DNA from: Aricia agestis
Taxonomy: Eukaryota; Arthropoda; Insecta; Lepidoptera; Lycaenidae
Length of the DNA stretch: 64,000 nt
Assembly: GCF_905147365.1 (NCBI RefSeq)
Contig: NC_056419.1
Coordinates: forward strand, 1,309,501 to 1,373,500
Direction of reading: 5' to 3'
Made by a program: the position numbers and the translations under genes. How positions within the stretch are numbered: the stretch's first letter is position 1; each line of letters starts with the position of its first letter. Below the pieces are notes generated by a model. The model had not been told where the DNA came from. It saw only the letters and a list, made by a program, of their open reading frames with translations, and did not search any database. Shown piece by piece: positions 11,001-19,346 of the stretch.

Positions 11001-12400
11001 TATTTATTTCAATATACTAATAATTATTATCTTTATCCTTTTTAGTCCATAAATATTTGAAACACAAAATTCCTTCTACACGAAAATTGAAAGAAATTTG
11101 AAACTGACAATAAAAATGTGTTGTTACGTCTTCATGCTTCACTGCTAAAACAAAGTTGCAAGAAACATCTAGCATTTTAAAATTATTACAAGTACACAAA
11201 TATTTAATTTGAGATAATGGCATATTACTCATATTAGGCATTGCAAAGTGTGAGAAACATAATATTCTTATCTTAAAAAGATCATACACGCAACATTATT
11301 TAACCTTTTCAAACCTAATTTTGTAGCTTGCTGACCTTTTGCTAATTGGTTGACATGTTTCTAGTCAATAAAAAATGGCCTGTAAGGTATTTCTCTTGTA
11401 TTAAAATCATTTTATTGCTATTTCCTTATAACTAATAAGTAATAACCAAAAACTTTATATTGTTGTTTAAATGTAACTTAAGTGGCTGGTTTAGTTTTTG
11501 TCATATTACAAAGATCTGTTCTTGTGTGTAAAATATAAACAAAGTTATTTTTATTATAAACATTCTACATCATGCAGCTAAAAGCTTTTATGTAAAAATT
11601 GTTTAATAAATAATGTAATAAAAATAATTATTACTTACACAGGTAACTCTTTCTCCGTCAATGTACTCAGTTCTGCTAATTTATAATGCTTCAGTGCATC
11701 CTCATAAGATCCGCAGGCATAGTTCAGTTTACCCAGCAGCAGATGGGCGTCCAATGCCACACCTGCCTTCTTCCCTGACTCATCGGTCGCCAGGGTCAAG
11801 AAGCCCCGGGCTTCGGAGAGCTCCCGCTGTGCTCTTTCTATGTTTTCCTTGATGGGCGGCCATTCGTCTAGATACGCTTCAAGCTTGCCCTCGCCAATTA
11901 GAAAATGAGAAAGACTTTCTGTAATATTTGATAATAAATACTCAATTAAAATTCAATTTGTTAATTAGTAAAATTGCAAAATGGATCATATTGTGTACTG
12001 TTTGGATTATTAAATTATTGCTCTTACCAAGGATAAGATAATATTATGAGCAATAAAAAAAACTTAATTAATAAATAAATTTTAAAATAATTAACTTTAA
12101 CTGTAGAACATTTTTACTATATTTACAGTAAAATTAAAGAGTTTAATTTGTGTCTGAACTCTGAAGGGGCAGAGTAATATTTGAAGTACTTTTTGATAAG
12201 GAAATGCACTGATAAGGATTCTGTGTTTAGAGCTCAAACAATACAATTAATGGGGAGTGATACATGTAATTACCGTGTTGTGGAGACCTGGCCTTGAGCT
12301 GAAGGGCTAAGTCCACAGCCTTCTTCCAGTTGGACTCCTCACGACTCTTCTCGATCTCGGTCTCGTAAGTCCGCACCGCGTTTTTGCTCCGCGATGTCAT
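373..12400 (-). CDS. TTC7: TTC7-like TPR scaffold of the PI4KIIIalpha complex (10 exons, 3' end outside window)
   Basis: Ten exons join, in transcript order, as 12400-12274, 11918-11639, 8519-8405, 6814-6666, 6239-6134, 3703-3584, 2287-2090, 1597-1468, 789-677 and 489-373. They give 1455 coding bases (485 residues) with no stop, and every phase matches. Recognised family blocks include FLIGEGKLEAYLDEWPP, AGVALDAHLLLGKLNYACG, AESYAIKGLCLEL, ALETALQRAPLLHV, ESVSTQALRLTLARQLAEVL, MLVLLVGEAMAVRDAVLSQS and LERAMKFSF. Known TTC7 proteins are roughly 840 residues, so a little over half is here and the C-terminal TPR array lies to the left. In yeast (Ypp1) and animals this family bridges PI4KIIIalpha to EFR3 at the plasma membrane, with FAM126 in metazoa, supporting PI4P synthesis. 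Exons are much more GC-rich than introns, especially 2090-2287 and 3584-3703. Introns are loaded with mobile elements. Confidence 0.95.
677..789 (-). CDS. TTC7: TTC7-like exon 9 (residues 409-446)
   Basis: The acceptor is GTGCGTAG. Two bases complete a Gly codon, then AGAATRALAVWRRAAPLLPH and DAASRLVQAATCYRSHW, a TPR helix pair. The donor is TGG|GTGAGT. Confidence 0.92.
891..1074. mobile_element. Inverted-repeat MITE (AAGTACTCACATACGG family)
   Basis: The 45-bp arms at 891-935 and 1030-1074 pair with 2 mismatches. The spacer carries 'catcgagccggctcga' and 'agttttgcggtcc', which reappear in the related element at 59,219-59,450. It lies in the intron between exons 8 and 9. Confidence 0.85.
1468..1597 (-). 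CDS. TTC7: TTC7-like exon 8 (residues 366-409)
   Basis: The acceptor is GTTTGCACAG. It encodes SLERAMKFSFGCAHVWRQRA, then an Ala-rich stretch and SHARPNSHAANSA. SLERAMKF(S/A)F plus W is a TTC7 signature. The Ala/His/Asn-rich tail between TPR helices is longer than in the vertebrate proteins and is probably a loop. Confidence 0.93.
2090..2287 (-). CDS. TTC7: TTC7-like exon 7 (residues 300-365)
   Basis: Sixty-six codons in phase 0: FVPANCYEEVMLVLLVGEAM, AVRDAVLSQSAEFEAARAHA, then SLADLLALAAVRWGQLALVLE. The acceptor is TTGTCACCAG and the donor GGAG|GTGTGT, next to a GT-rich intron start. It is very GC-rich compared with the flanking intron. Confidence 0.95.
2472..3510. repeat. Dispersed repeat with three internal tandem units, ending 'gcgggcaacagctagta'
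   Basis: A unit of about 173 bp starting 'gaacgcgctaatctcagg' occurs at 2521, 2694 and 2868, with a degenerate fourth start near 3020. The right end 'cggacgaagtcgcgggcaac' is shared with the repeats at 15.8 kb and 37.9 kb. Parts recur at 16.3 kb and 38.8-39.5 kb. Intronic. Confidence 0.8.
3584..3703 (-). CDS. TTC7: TTC7-like exon 6 (residues 260-299)
   Basis: Forty codons in phase 0 on both sides, from VYRAPQKVAVPQ to KPKKYASFNQ. The acceptor is CGTGTCCAG and the donor CAG|GTATGC. The middle is a basic, low-conservation linker. The KKYASFNQ end leads into the conserved block of the next exon as in other family members. Confidence 0.9.
3826..4060. repeat. Family B repeat (GCATCGCGCTATCGAAGTTTTC)
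   Basis: It shares 'cctgcatcgcgctat', 'ttttctgagcgcgtcggt' and 'tgaccgagcataacacctcg' with 39,510-39,660, and in inverse orientation with 20,150-20,330 and 51,540-51,620. No coding potential or clear ends; probably a non-autonomous element. Confidence 0.7.
4194..4257. repeat. Quasi-palindrome inside the SINE body
   Basis: Arms 4194-4223 and 4228-4257 (30 bp, one mismatch, 4-base loop). In the copy at 30.6 kb the left arm is absent, so it is an inverted duplication of the adjacent SINE segment. Confidence 0.85.
4340..4388. repeat. Short hairpin with CCAGTAAAACATTATTAT arms
   Basis: The ends ccagtaaaacattattat and its inverse are separated by a few bases. It lies inside the sequence that interrupts the SINE. 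It could be a small MITE; no clear target duplication was seen. Confidence 0.7.
4956..5095. mobile_element. hAT-like element end with a 27-base G run
   Basis: 'aggttctcaacgtgggcgat' resembles the termini of hAT elements of the Tip100/Charlie type. The 5008-5034 poly(G) tract is uninterrupted. No partner end or transposase was found. Confidence 0.45.
5940..6080. mobile_element. Inverted-repeat element with about 53-bp arms
   Basis: Left arm 5940-5994 and right arm 6028-6080 pair along 'cgaaaccgttttgagattca' and 'atgccgcgtcc' with a few mismatches. Intronic, just 3' of exon 5. MITE-like; target duplication unclear. Confidence 0.75.
6134..6239 (-). CDS. TTC7: TTC7-like exon 5 (residues 224-259)
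   Basis: The acceptor is AATCACAG. Base G completes an Arg codon, followed by YREMLMAVESVSTQALRLTL and ARQLAEVLMRGVTGQ. This is one of the most conserved TTC7 blocks. The donor is ACAG|GTATGC. A 25-bp near copy of its first bases lies just upstream in the intron at 6299-6323. Confidence 0.95.
6299..6323 (-). repeat. Partial duplicate of the start of TTC7-like exon 5
   Basis: On the minus strand these 25 bases match 6240-6216, the acceptor G and first codons of exon 5, at 20 of 25 positions. They would read RDCEMLMAV against YREMLMAV. The copy lies 83 bp upstream in the intron and is followed by unrelated sequence with no splice donor, so it is not a functional exon as it stands. Confidence 0.5.
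6666..6814 (-). CDS. TTC7: TTC7-like exon 4 (residues 175-224)
   Basis: The acceptor is TTGTCTAG and the donor GACAG|GTATTG. It encodes VRSFEIASELALLYLQ, an Ala/Arg-rich linker, then ALETALQRAPLLHVRHARLH. The linker (about residues 192-199) is GC-rich and likely variable. The exon ends after two bases of a codon, as the next exon requires. Confidence 0.93.
7333..7443. mobile_element. Cluster of GACTAGTCGG motifs, hAT-like terminus
   Basis: Several copies of 'gactagtcgg' or near variants are followed by 'gcacatctcta', which read on the minus strand gives TAGAGATGTGCCGACTAG, a common hAT terminal type. The other end was not found. Confidence 0.45.
7444..7951 (-). pseudogene. Cys-rich transposase-like C-terminal fragment with inverted end copy
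   Basis: On the minus strand a frame from about 7951 to the TAA at 7714-7712 reads ...VIYYFTERNPRHCLFCSVIC, TNCQENYC, then an acidic VVDDDFFNAMDEDD and ends SLPSTSGA. The spacing CxxC-x3-C-x2-C-x4-C resembles a small zinc-binding tail such as those ending some DNA transposases. The family is not recognised. There is no start codon and an in-frame stop lies just upstream. Its first 46 bases (7924-7879) recur inverted at 7444-7489 with one mismatch. This is probably a transposon remnant in TTC7-like intron 3. Confidence 0.45.
8405..8519 (-). CDS. TTC7: TTC7-like exon 3 (residues 136-174)
   Basis: The acceptor is ATATTTCAG and the donor ATG|GTGAGC. It encodes RSLRIVAESYAIKGLCLEL and then a SKYKKVERESEM helix, in the same order as in known TTC7 proteins. 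Confidence 0.94.
8520..10462. other. AT-rich intronic DNA, nothing supported
   Basis: Part of TTC7-like intron 2. Poly-T and poly-A runs and scattered fragments of dispersed repeats, but no exon, RNA gene or complete element could be supported. Confidence 0.6.
10463..10760 (+). mobile_element. 5'-truncated Jockey-like LINE end with 11-bp target duplication
   Basis: Bases 10475-10618 encode the last 48 residues of a non-LTR reverse-transcriptase ORF: EEVSKYIQTYKKRLENHTNE, LARDLLRDHDIRRLKRLHIL, then DQRE and a stop. The NxLA..LL....RRLKR pattern is typical of Jockey-clade ORF2 ends. A short 3' UTR ends in A9 at 10749. TAGTTTTGTCC flanks it at 10463-10473 and 10750-10760. It is in sense with plus, opposite to the host gene. 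Confidence 0.85.
10848..11000. repeat. Dispersed repeat, copy 1 (inverse copy near 18.87 kb)
   Basis: The segment around 'ggaaacaagtcagatgaata' and 'acctactctgcgcaaaatga' recurs inverted at about 18,870-18,990. Its left end has the internal palindrome 'ggcatacccaggggc' / 'gcccctgggtacgcc'. Confidence 0.65.
11639..11918 (-). CDS. TTC7: TTC7-like exon 2 (residues 43-136)
   Basis: The acceptor is TATTACAG at 11919 onward. The first codon is completed across the junction (G|AA), giving ESLSHFLIGEGKLEAYLDEW. A second apparent AG at 11890-11891 would lose FLIGE and break the phase, so it was rejected. The exon encodes the first TPR-like helices, including AGVALDAHLLLGKLNYACG. The donor is CCTGT|GTAAGT. 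Confidence 0.93.
12274..12400 (-). CDS. TTC7: TTC7-like exon 1 (residues 1-42)
   Basis: The ATG at 12400-12398 opens MTSRSKNAVRTYETEIEKSR and continues to LALQLKARSPQH. This matches the usual N-terminus of the family (a short basic start, then an EIEK-type helix), which is why this ATG was chosen. The donor is CACG|GTAATT and the exon ends after base 1 of a codon. Confidence 0.93.
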
Positions 12401-12620
12401 TTTAGCACAATAGCACTACGGTGATGTCACAGCATGGATCCCGCTTGTACACTTTACTCAGACATTGCAAAATCTTCGAAAATCGCTAGCGCAAGAAACC
12501 CCTCGCGAGTGAAGGCCAAATCTGACATTTGTGACAATTGACTGCTTGTTGACATGTGGGCGGGATCAGTTTTGACATAAGCCGTACATACCAAAAATAT
12601 ATCTTTTTATTTTAGAATTT
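12401..12620 (-). promoter_or_regulatory. Likely 5' UTR / promoter region of the TTC7-like gene
   Basis: Immediately upstream of the start ATG, with higher GC than the DNA beyond 12.6 kb. A CRE-like TGATGTCA lies about 20 bases upstream of the ATG. No TATA box or splice acceptor was identified, so the transcription start is not placed. Confidence 0.35.
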
Positions 12621-14180
12621 TTATTTTGACTTTTTCATTTTGTTGTAGGTAAAACATATTTTCAGTTTTGTTATACTATGTTAGTACTTATAAAAATAAT
12701 TTCAAAGGCGTATTAAAAGGTGCATTGCTTTTAAACAGGTCCGGGGCTTTGTAGTTACACCATTTGACGGTAGATGGCGCTACAAGGCTCAAAATTTAAA
12801 ATCACATTGAAACACGTCTTGGAGCGAATATGGTGGCGAAAATACCTAGCCCCCATGGGCGTAGCGAGGTACGTGCAGGGGGGGGGGCGGCCGCCCCCCT
12901 ACAAGAGTGAGTTCGCTCGCTCACATTTTGTTTTTAATTTGTACCTCAATTTGTACCTTAATACCACGGACGTAAAAAAAGTACTTAATACCTAGTAAGT
13001 ACCTTTATTTGTATCAATAATATAATCGGTTTGTAATTTGTATGCACTATGTCTATCTGTTTGTCAATCTGTTTGTCCCTTGCCCACCACCAAACTGATT
13101 TTAGCGAGTGTGGCGAAACGTGGGTGAAACTTTGACTCCCGGAAAAGTTAGAATAGTGTTGCCAATAAGCAAACTATTAAGTATTTTGGTATAATTTTAG
13201 ATAGAAAAAAGCCGTCACCAAACTTACGTGTCAGGCGGGTCTCGAATTTCGAATATTTTTAAAGATAGTGTTTTTGGGCAGTAAATTAAGTTATTTTTAA
13301 GATATATTATATTTACTAAGAAGAAAATAAACTATTTTTTACGCACATTTAAACTTTAACGCGTGCTTCTATAGAATATTTTTAGTAATATCCATTTTTA
13401 TTGAAGCAACATGCTGTGGGACAGGCCAAAAACAGCTCTCCGTGAAATTAAAATATTAATAATTATTAATTATTGAGAGAACTTAGCACTAATATCGCGT
13501 ATTTGTGTTAATGTTTATTATATCCTATTCATCTTTTGAAAAAATTAACCTATATAGTTTATCCATATTGTTGTAATTAAAGTTCAAAGACGTGCAACAG
13601 CCTAAAAACCAGGGGTACACTTTTTTTGGGAAATGCCCATATTAGAAGGATAATAATTTACTTATATCCCAGAAAAATTTATGGTTACTATCGCGATAAA
13701 AAACCTAACCTCGGTAAGGTAGGTACTTCAGCGTCATATTTTCGTTAAATTCCTTAAAGCAATAATAATTGCTTTAAGGAATTTAACGTTAACGTTTTAA
13801 TAAAGGATGAGTGGTAAGTTACCACTCATCCTTATTAAAACTGACTCACTTAGCCTACTTGAGCTTAAATTCGTCACAAAGCGTCGAGTTCTATTCAAGT
13901 TATTCCATCAGCAACTGCGACGTCTCAGCAACGTTACCGACCAGTAATGATGTGAAGTTATCGTCGTAGATAAGCACGGCAGGCGGCGACGTCGCGCAGG
14001 GTCACAATGCTCGGGGTTAAACCTTGAATACTTTTAGTTTTCAAGAAAATGGAGCTAATAATAGTGTATAGGTACTACAATGCTTAAGCCCAATTTTATC
14101 GACGACTATAATTAAAGCTAGGTAATGCTCGAATTAGTATCACTTTATCTCTTTCGGTTTTCATAATAGGTACTTAACTA
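12620..14180. other. Intergenic AT-rich DNA with old repeat pieces
   Basis: Upstream of the TTC7-like gene. It contains a hAT-like end 'cccatgggcgtagcgaggta' with a G/C-rich palindrome at about 12,853-12,900 and the twin hairpins described separately at 13,743-13,842. No gene is seen. Confidence 0.55.
13743..13842. repeat. Two adjacent hairpins
   Basis: First: 21-bp perfect arms (13743-13763 and 13768-13788) with loop 'aata'. Second: about 23-bp arms starting 'gttttaataaaggatgagtg' at 13794, with a one-base bulge. They are separated by only about 5 bases. Confidence 0.9.
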
Positions 14181-14183
14181 TTA

Positions 14184-14600
14184 GGTTGGGTAAAAAGTTT
14201 CTTCGCATTTTATATAAAAATCCAACAGGGTTTTATAAAGTTTATTTACAATTGACTGAAGTAAGTATATAGGTGCCATTTTGTTCGATATTGGTTTAAC
14301 TTTTTGCCATTTTATTGGTATGTATTGGGACATGATCCCAATGCTATAAAAAATTTGGGGCTTCTGATGAAAAAACTGCGACAAGTGGTTTTGGCAGTAC
14401 TCTTGTGATGTCAACCTGACACTGCCTAAGGAATTCTGCAGTGGAAATCTGAAGGTGCAAGGTCAGGACTATACGGCGGATGCATTAACACCTCCCAGCC
14501 ACACTCCCGTAATTATCGCTGAGTGGCTAAAGATGTGTGAGGTCTAGCGTTATCACCAATGAATAAGGAAACAGATGGAAGCGACATAACTACAAAAAAG
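14184..14600 (-). pseudogene. Degenerate mariner element, 3' part
   Basis: On the minus strand from about 14,580 it reads GDNARPHTSLAT, then MHPPYSPDLAPSDFH, then after frame disruptions the C-terminus HLSQFFHQKPQIFYSIGIM. DNARPHTS and PPYSPDLAPSD are the second and third catalytic blocks of mellifera-type mariners. The terminal inverted repeat is at 14183 onward ('ttaggttgggtaaaaagttt'). Internal stops and frameshifts make it inactive. The N-terminal half is missing. Confidence 0.85.
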
Positions 14601-14869
14601 TGTGACCGGCGCCATATTGCCAAGAACTAAACATGGCGGTCTTTAGTGATGGGACACTCGGTTAGTATTTGTCGAGGATATCTATAAACTAAGATGTTAT
14701 AAGTGAGCGTCCTGTTATATTATATATTATATTGATATCAAAAATGATTTTTTTTATGTACATAGAGACAAAATAAGCAAATATGGTTTTTTTATATAAG
14801 AGCCTCCTTAATTTTAATAAAACTATTTAATTTATTTTAAGTTTATTAATTATTATTTAAGTTGCCATT

Positions 14870-15380
14870 ATTGATATCGGGCAAAAATTACCAAAAAATC
14901 GGACAAATACTAGTTGTACTCGCGCACGAAGTGTTTACAGTTTATTTTAATTTTACCATCAATTATTATTATTATTAAAGTATGTATACAACTGAGTATT
15001 TTGTGAACATTTCAAGTGTCTACCTTTTGCCATTATTGATATCAAGCAAAAAATAGCAAAAAAATCACGTTTATTTTGGGGCTCCCTTAAATATTTAATT
15101 TATTTTGTTTTAAGTATTTTTTGCTATAGCGGGAATACATATACACAATCTGTGAACATTTCAGAAGTCTAGCTATAGTGGTTAATGAGATACAGCCTGG
15201 AGACAGACAGACAGACAGTAATAGGGAGATCGCAGATGACAAACTTTTTGTGCGATGTGTGCCGCGCCATGCCGACTGTATGGGCGCCGCAGACTCGATC
15301 GCACAAAAAGTCTGTCGTCTGCTATCTCCCATAGGATCCCGTTTTACTCTTTGGGTAATGGACTTTTCTTTATATTTTTA
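14870..15380. repeat. Family D dispersed repeat, interrupted by a MITE
   Basis: It has 'caaaaaatagcaaaaaaatc', 'ggggctccctt', 'gagatacagcctggagacag' and the end 'cccgttttactctttgggta'. The same order recurs inverted at 55,528-55,700 and 57,020-57,480. A 107-bp MITE at 15224-15330 interrupts it. Confidence 0.75.
15224..15330. mobile_element. 107-bp inverted-repeat MITE with ATA target duplication
   Basis: The arms are GGGAGAT..., about 33 bp with 3 mismatches, meeting at 'actttttgtgcgat'. ATA stands at 15221-15223 and 15331-15333. The family D copy near 55,545 reads straight through this site. Confidence 0.85.
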
Positions 15381-15835
15381 GAATAAAGATAAAATTAATG
15401 TGGAGATAAATAAAAGATAAATATAAAAAATTACAAATTTATTTAAAATTAAAAATAGAATACCTAGTCAGCAGTAGAACGAGAATATGGAATCGAACTT
15501 AGCTTCAGTCACTTTCTTAGCCTCGAAATCTAACGGGTATTTGGGCACACTGCACTTAATTTGGGTCACTCAACAACGCGCAGGATCCGCACATGCTTCC
15601 AGAAATTTTCATTGTTCATCAAACCTCTCCTGCAAATCTTTTATAATATTTTTAAAATTTGCTATTTTTTTATTACCTTTGCCCGCGAACTTTTTCATTC
15701 CATGTCCTTATTTTTCTTTTAAGACACTTTTGCTCTAACTTCTTGTTTTGAGTTCGTTTCTGTTAACAAGATTTTTATTTTTTATGAAGTTTTATTCTGC
15801 ATTTAAAGTGTTGAAGTTACATTTTTATATATAAA

Positions 15836-16440
15836 CTAGCTGTTGCCCGCGACTTCGTCCGCGTAAACTTTAGTTATGTCCCGTCGATTTCTCATGGATC
15901 GCATCATCAGATCACCACTTTTGTGATCATGTTACCGAAATCGGGCTTCACCTTATACAACAACAAAAACATTTTAAAAATCGGTCCACAAATGGCATAG
16001 TTGTCCGAGAACAAATACAAAAAATAGAAAAATATATCGTCCTACTTTTCGGAAGTCGGTTAAAAAGTAGCCTAAGTTATTCCTTACTACATCTGCTATC
16101 TGCCAAAAAAAGTCCCGTCAAAATCGCTCCAGCCATTTCGGAGATTAGCCGGAACAAACAGACAGACAGACAGACATACAGACAAAAATTGCAAAAAATG
16201 TTGTTTTGGTGTATGTGTATGTATACATTCATATGCATGTAGTAAAAAACGGTTCTTTCAATATTACAAACAAACACTCCAATTTTATTTATATGTAGAG
16301 TAGATGTAGATGTAGATGTATAGATGTATAGATTATAATAAAAAAAATTGACACGCTAAGACTAATGGGAGCGAAGAAGTAGAGGAAAATGTGGAAAAAC
16401 AGGTGGACTAATTAATTGTCTGTGAAACGTCTAGTATATT
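15836..16440. repeat. Lepidopteran 'tgcccgcgacttcgtccgcg' repeat
   Basis: It starts 'ctagctgttgcccgcgactt' and contains 'gtcccgtcaaaatcgctcca' and a CAGA tract. The same order runs inverted at 37,500-37,940. The end at 16,310-16,440 shares 'cgctaagactaatgggagcg' with the repeat at 2.5-3.1 kb. Confidence 0.75.
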
Positions 16441-16494
16441 ATAAATCTATTGTGTCTGCGATTCCCATGATCGAGGTAATAATAATTAATATTT

Positions 16495-16575
16495 ACGTGG
16501 ACTCTCCGGGCGAGCACACCCGCGCGGCGCGCCTTGACAACGCCCAATTCGCAACGTGCAGCAGAAATCGTAATA
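16495..16575. promoter_or_regulatory. Short GC-rich island of unknown role
   Basis: A sharp GC-rich stretch ('cacccgcgcggcgcgcc') in AT-rich surroundings, not recognisably repeated elsewhere in the window. It could be conserved regulatory DNA; no gene is seen. Confidence 0.25.
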
Positions 16576-17039
16576 TTTTAATTTCGCCATAACATTAAAA
16601 CCAAACGTCCAATTTTAATCATTCAAAGACCAAATATTATCTACATTAACTGTACTTAGTAATGAAATAATTTATTTTGATAAGAATTAATGCCATGAGT
16701 AAAATAAAGGCATTTAAATGTAGTCCAAAAACATTTCAAGATTTTTTAATAAAAAAATGGTTATTGTGCCTCACTCAACATAGATAGGTATAGTGTATCG
16801 CGGACTTTTTTGTAGATATTTAAAAGATCTACAATTACTTAGAACGTTTTATGGTTCTATCTTTTATAGTTTAGGCAGCGTACGCGAAAAAAGTAACATT
16901 TCTGGTTGATTTTTTACACCTTGCGTCCGAAAATCCCAAATATCTTACAGAACCCTATTTCTTTCCAAAATAAAATTTAGCATATGTTCAGCAGAATTAA
17001 TGTTAAATTCCAATGGTAAAAGAATATTTCACATCGGTC

Positions 17040-17262
17040 CAGTAGTTTCGGAGCCTATTCAAGACAAACAAACAATCAAATCTTTCCTCTTTATAATAGT
17101 AGTGTAGATGTATATACAAATAAATATATATTTCATGAAATTTAGTATATAGGGGGTTTCGGGGGCGATAAATGGATGTAGCTAGGAATCATTTTTAGAA
17201 AATGTCATTTTATTCGTGTTTTATCGAATACCGAGCAAAGCTCGATCAAATAGCTAGTAATA
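17040..17262. repeat. Dispersed repeat ending 'accgagcaaagctcgatcaa'
   Basis: It contains 'tatagggggtttcgggggcg' and 'aaaatgtcattttattcgtg'. The inverse copy is at 19,663-19,830, about 2.4 kb away, so the two could pair. Confidence 0.75.
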
Positions 17263-17475
17263 ATTAACATCAAACTCTATAGTACAGCGATGCTTTAAAT
17301 AAACTGCTGTATCACTTTTAATTTGGGTTATAGAAGTTTGATGTTTACATAATGAGTAAAATTATTATTAGAATGAAAACAAAGTGACTATTGAAATGAC
17401 ATTGATTTTGTTATGATTATGTGTGGTCAAACAGATAACGAGGCGGATTAAGGTTAAAATCTTTTAAATAAATGA

Positions 17476-17800
17476 TCTGCGGGGCTAAAATGATCGCATT
17501 TAGCAATTCCTCTCAATCAATTGAGCAAATGAATGTCAAAACTGTCAAACTGACAAATGTCAAATTAGTACGAATTACTACAGATCGACAAGGCTTTTTA
17601 TGAACGTAAAGAAGAACTGTCATAAAATGATGTTTTTGTATGATGGCAGCGTTAGTTCCTTTTTTCGCCACGTTCATGTAAAGCCTTGTCGATCTGTAGA
17701 CATGAATTGCAAGCAGAGACCATTTTGCAATTTTAAGAAAATGAATCATAATTTGATTCATATTATGATTCTACAAAGCGACCATTTTAGCCTCGCAGAT
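17476..17800. mobile_element. Inverted-repeat element with a second inverted pair inside
   Basis: Outer ends 'tctgcggggctaaaatgatc' / inverse at 17,779-17,800 with a few mismatches. An inner pair (about 29 bp, 'cagatcgacaaggctttt') is at 17,576-17,606 and 17,671-17,699. Non-coding; class unknown. Confidence 0.7.
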
Positions 17801-18099
17801 TCTTCACCTTATATTTTTTAAATTCGATAAAAAAGTACATTACTAAACGTCAAACCTACTAATTTCTATGTTGATTAAATATCGAAAATCAAGCCATGTT
17901 ATATTCTATTCTATCACAAATATTATTTATTGTCTAATTATTAACTAAATTAGCACATACGAAGTCAAGCCATCGTTAAAATATAAAAATTTTAGTAAAA
18001 ATATAAACATACCGATCCAAGGACAAACTTTTTTAAATTTCTTCACTTTTTTGACGGACTATAAATTAATTTAAAAAAAAAGCAAATTGGTCGAAAAAT

Positions 18100-18210
18100 T
18101 TGACCGATATATCGATATTTTTTTCGCGATATATCGAGACCGATATTGATATTTTTTCAAATATCGATGTATCGATATATCGATATTTTCTTTCAAATTC
18201 GATATCCCTA
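18100..18210. promoter_or_regulatory. Cluster of TATCGATA / CGATA motifs
   Basis: About ten 'atcgat' or 'atatcg' motifs in 110 bp. In Drosophila TATCGATA is the DREF site and CGATA the BEAF-32 site. The same composition also occurs in subterminal parts of some hAT MITEs ('tagggatatcgaa' reads outward on the minus strand), so the role is open. Confidence 0.35.
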
Positions 18211-18334
18211 TAATACGACACTTTGACAGTTTATGTACCTCGGGGAACCGGAACATAAAATGGCGGACCGGCCACAGTATTTTGATTTGGTAGAGACCAT
18301 TATGCCGAGTCCACTCTATAAAAGTCAATGGTTA

Positions 18335-18530
18335 TCACGGTTAAAAACCGCACCCCTTCTGTTGTTTCATTCCAGCCGCTTTCTCTCAACTTCTTGCTTT
18401 AATCTCATCAGTTGTTCGCAGTAGCTACAGTTCAGAATCGATGGTCCTGCCTGGCGGTAACAGCTCATAATGAATAATGCCCTTCCAAGTTCCAATCCCA
18501 CCACACACACAGCATTGCACCTTGTTGTGA
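18335..18530 (-). pseudogene. Mariner transposase fragment
   Basis: Minus-strand frames give MLCVWWDWNLEGHYSL, ELLPPGRTIDSEL, YCEQLMRLKQEVERKRLE and NNRRGAVFNRDN. These are the block around the first catalytic Asp (WWD) up to the second (DN) of mariner transposases. It has stops and at least two frameshifts. The last block (DNARPH and beyond) is cut off. Confidence 0.85.
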
Positions 18531-18829
18531 GTTAACCCGGGTACAAGGTATTATGAATGAAAGAGAAGACGACATTTTACCAACTTGAGGCTGTCGCTAG
18601 TAGTGCGGTAGCCACGTGACTTGCGACTTAATGTGAAGGCAGTCTACACTAAAAGACGTTGGTGAAATTGGGCCTTTGTGAAATGAACGTGGAAGATGTA
18701 TTAGTTTAATATCGGTGGCGTATCAACATAGCATAATATGCTGTTGTGATAAACCCCAAACTTGCCTTAAGTTCAAACTTTAAAGTAAATATCATGTTAA
18801 TCACTGGGGAGGGGGCAGCATACCTGTTT

Positions 18830-19030
18830 CAAGAAGAAGGTCGGTCTGGCATATTGAAACAAAAGGTCATGAAAATTGACTTTCATTAATCTGACTGAAA
18901 AGATATTTTGTTTCCAACACTTCATTTTGCACAGAGTAGGTAACACGTTTGTAATTCCCACTTACCAGGAAAATTGACGTGTATTTTATCTTCTAGGGGG
19001 GTGCCTGCCCCTACCTGGATACGCCTATGA
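18830..19030. repeat. Dispersed repeat, copy 2 (inverse of 10.85-11.0 kb)
   Basis: It shares 'gtttccaacacttcattttg', 'cagagtaggtaacac' and 'accaggaaaattgac' with the inverse copy at 10.9 kb. It ends near 'acctggatacgcctatg'. Confidence 0.65.
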
Positions 19031-19171
19031 AACTATACCTAAATAATTAATAATACATCTAGTAATTGGTCATTTTTGTTATGTGAAGAACTCGAATATA
19101 CAATAAATTACTACTTTTTTCCACAACAGCATCCCGCGGTTATCGTATCTACGCGTTTTCCCGTGATGTGA

Positions 19172-19346
19172 AAGGAGCAGCGCAGAAAGTAATTTTTTTT
19201 TCACCTTTGTATGGAAAGTTCATGGCGCGGGGAATTTGCCCAAAAAAATTCGTCTTTCAGCGCTGCAACTTTCACAGTGAACTCTGATACAAGGAACAAG
19301 TACACACCCTAAAGTATTTACTTAGTTTTGTTACACCGTGTTATAA
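19172..19346. repeat. Family C repeat (ends like ACACCCTGTA)
   Basis: It carries 'tttcagcgctgcaactttca' and 'cttagttttgttacaccgtg'. Related copies are at 21,108-21,382, 30,383-30,541, 47,740-48,150 and 48,345-48,425. Confidence 0.65.

Noticed and set aside
11890..11891. Alternative acceptor for TTC7-like exon 2
   Set aside because: It would drop the conserved FLIGE residues and break the reading phase with exon 1.
18233..18424. Promoter plus first exon starting MADRPQYFDLVE
   Set aside because: From about 18,335 the sequence is an antisense mariner fragment and no donor site follows the ATG. Kept only as a comment on the TATCGATA block.
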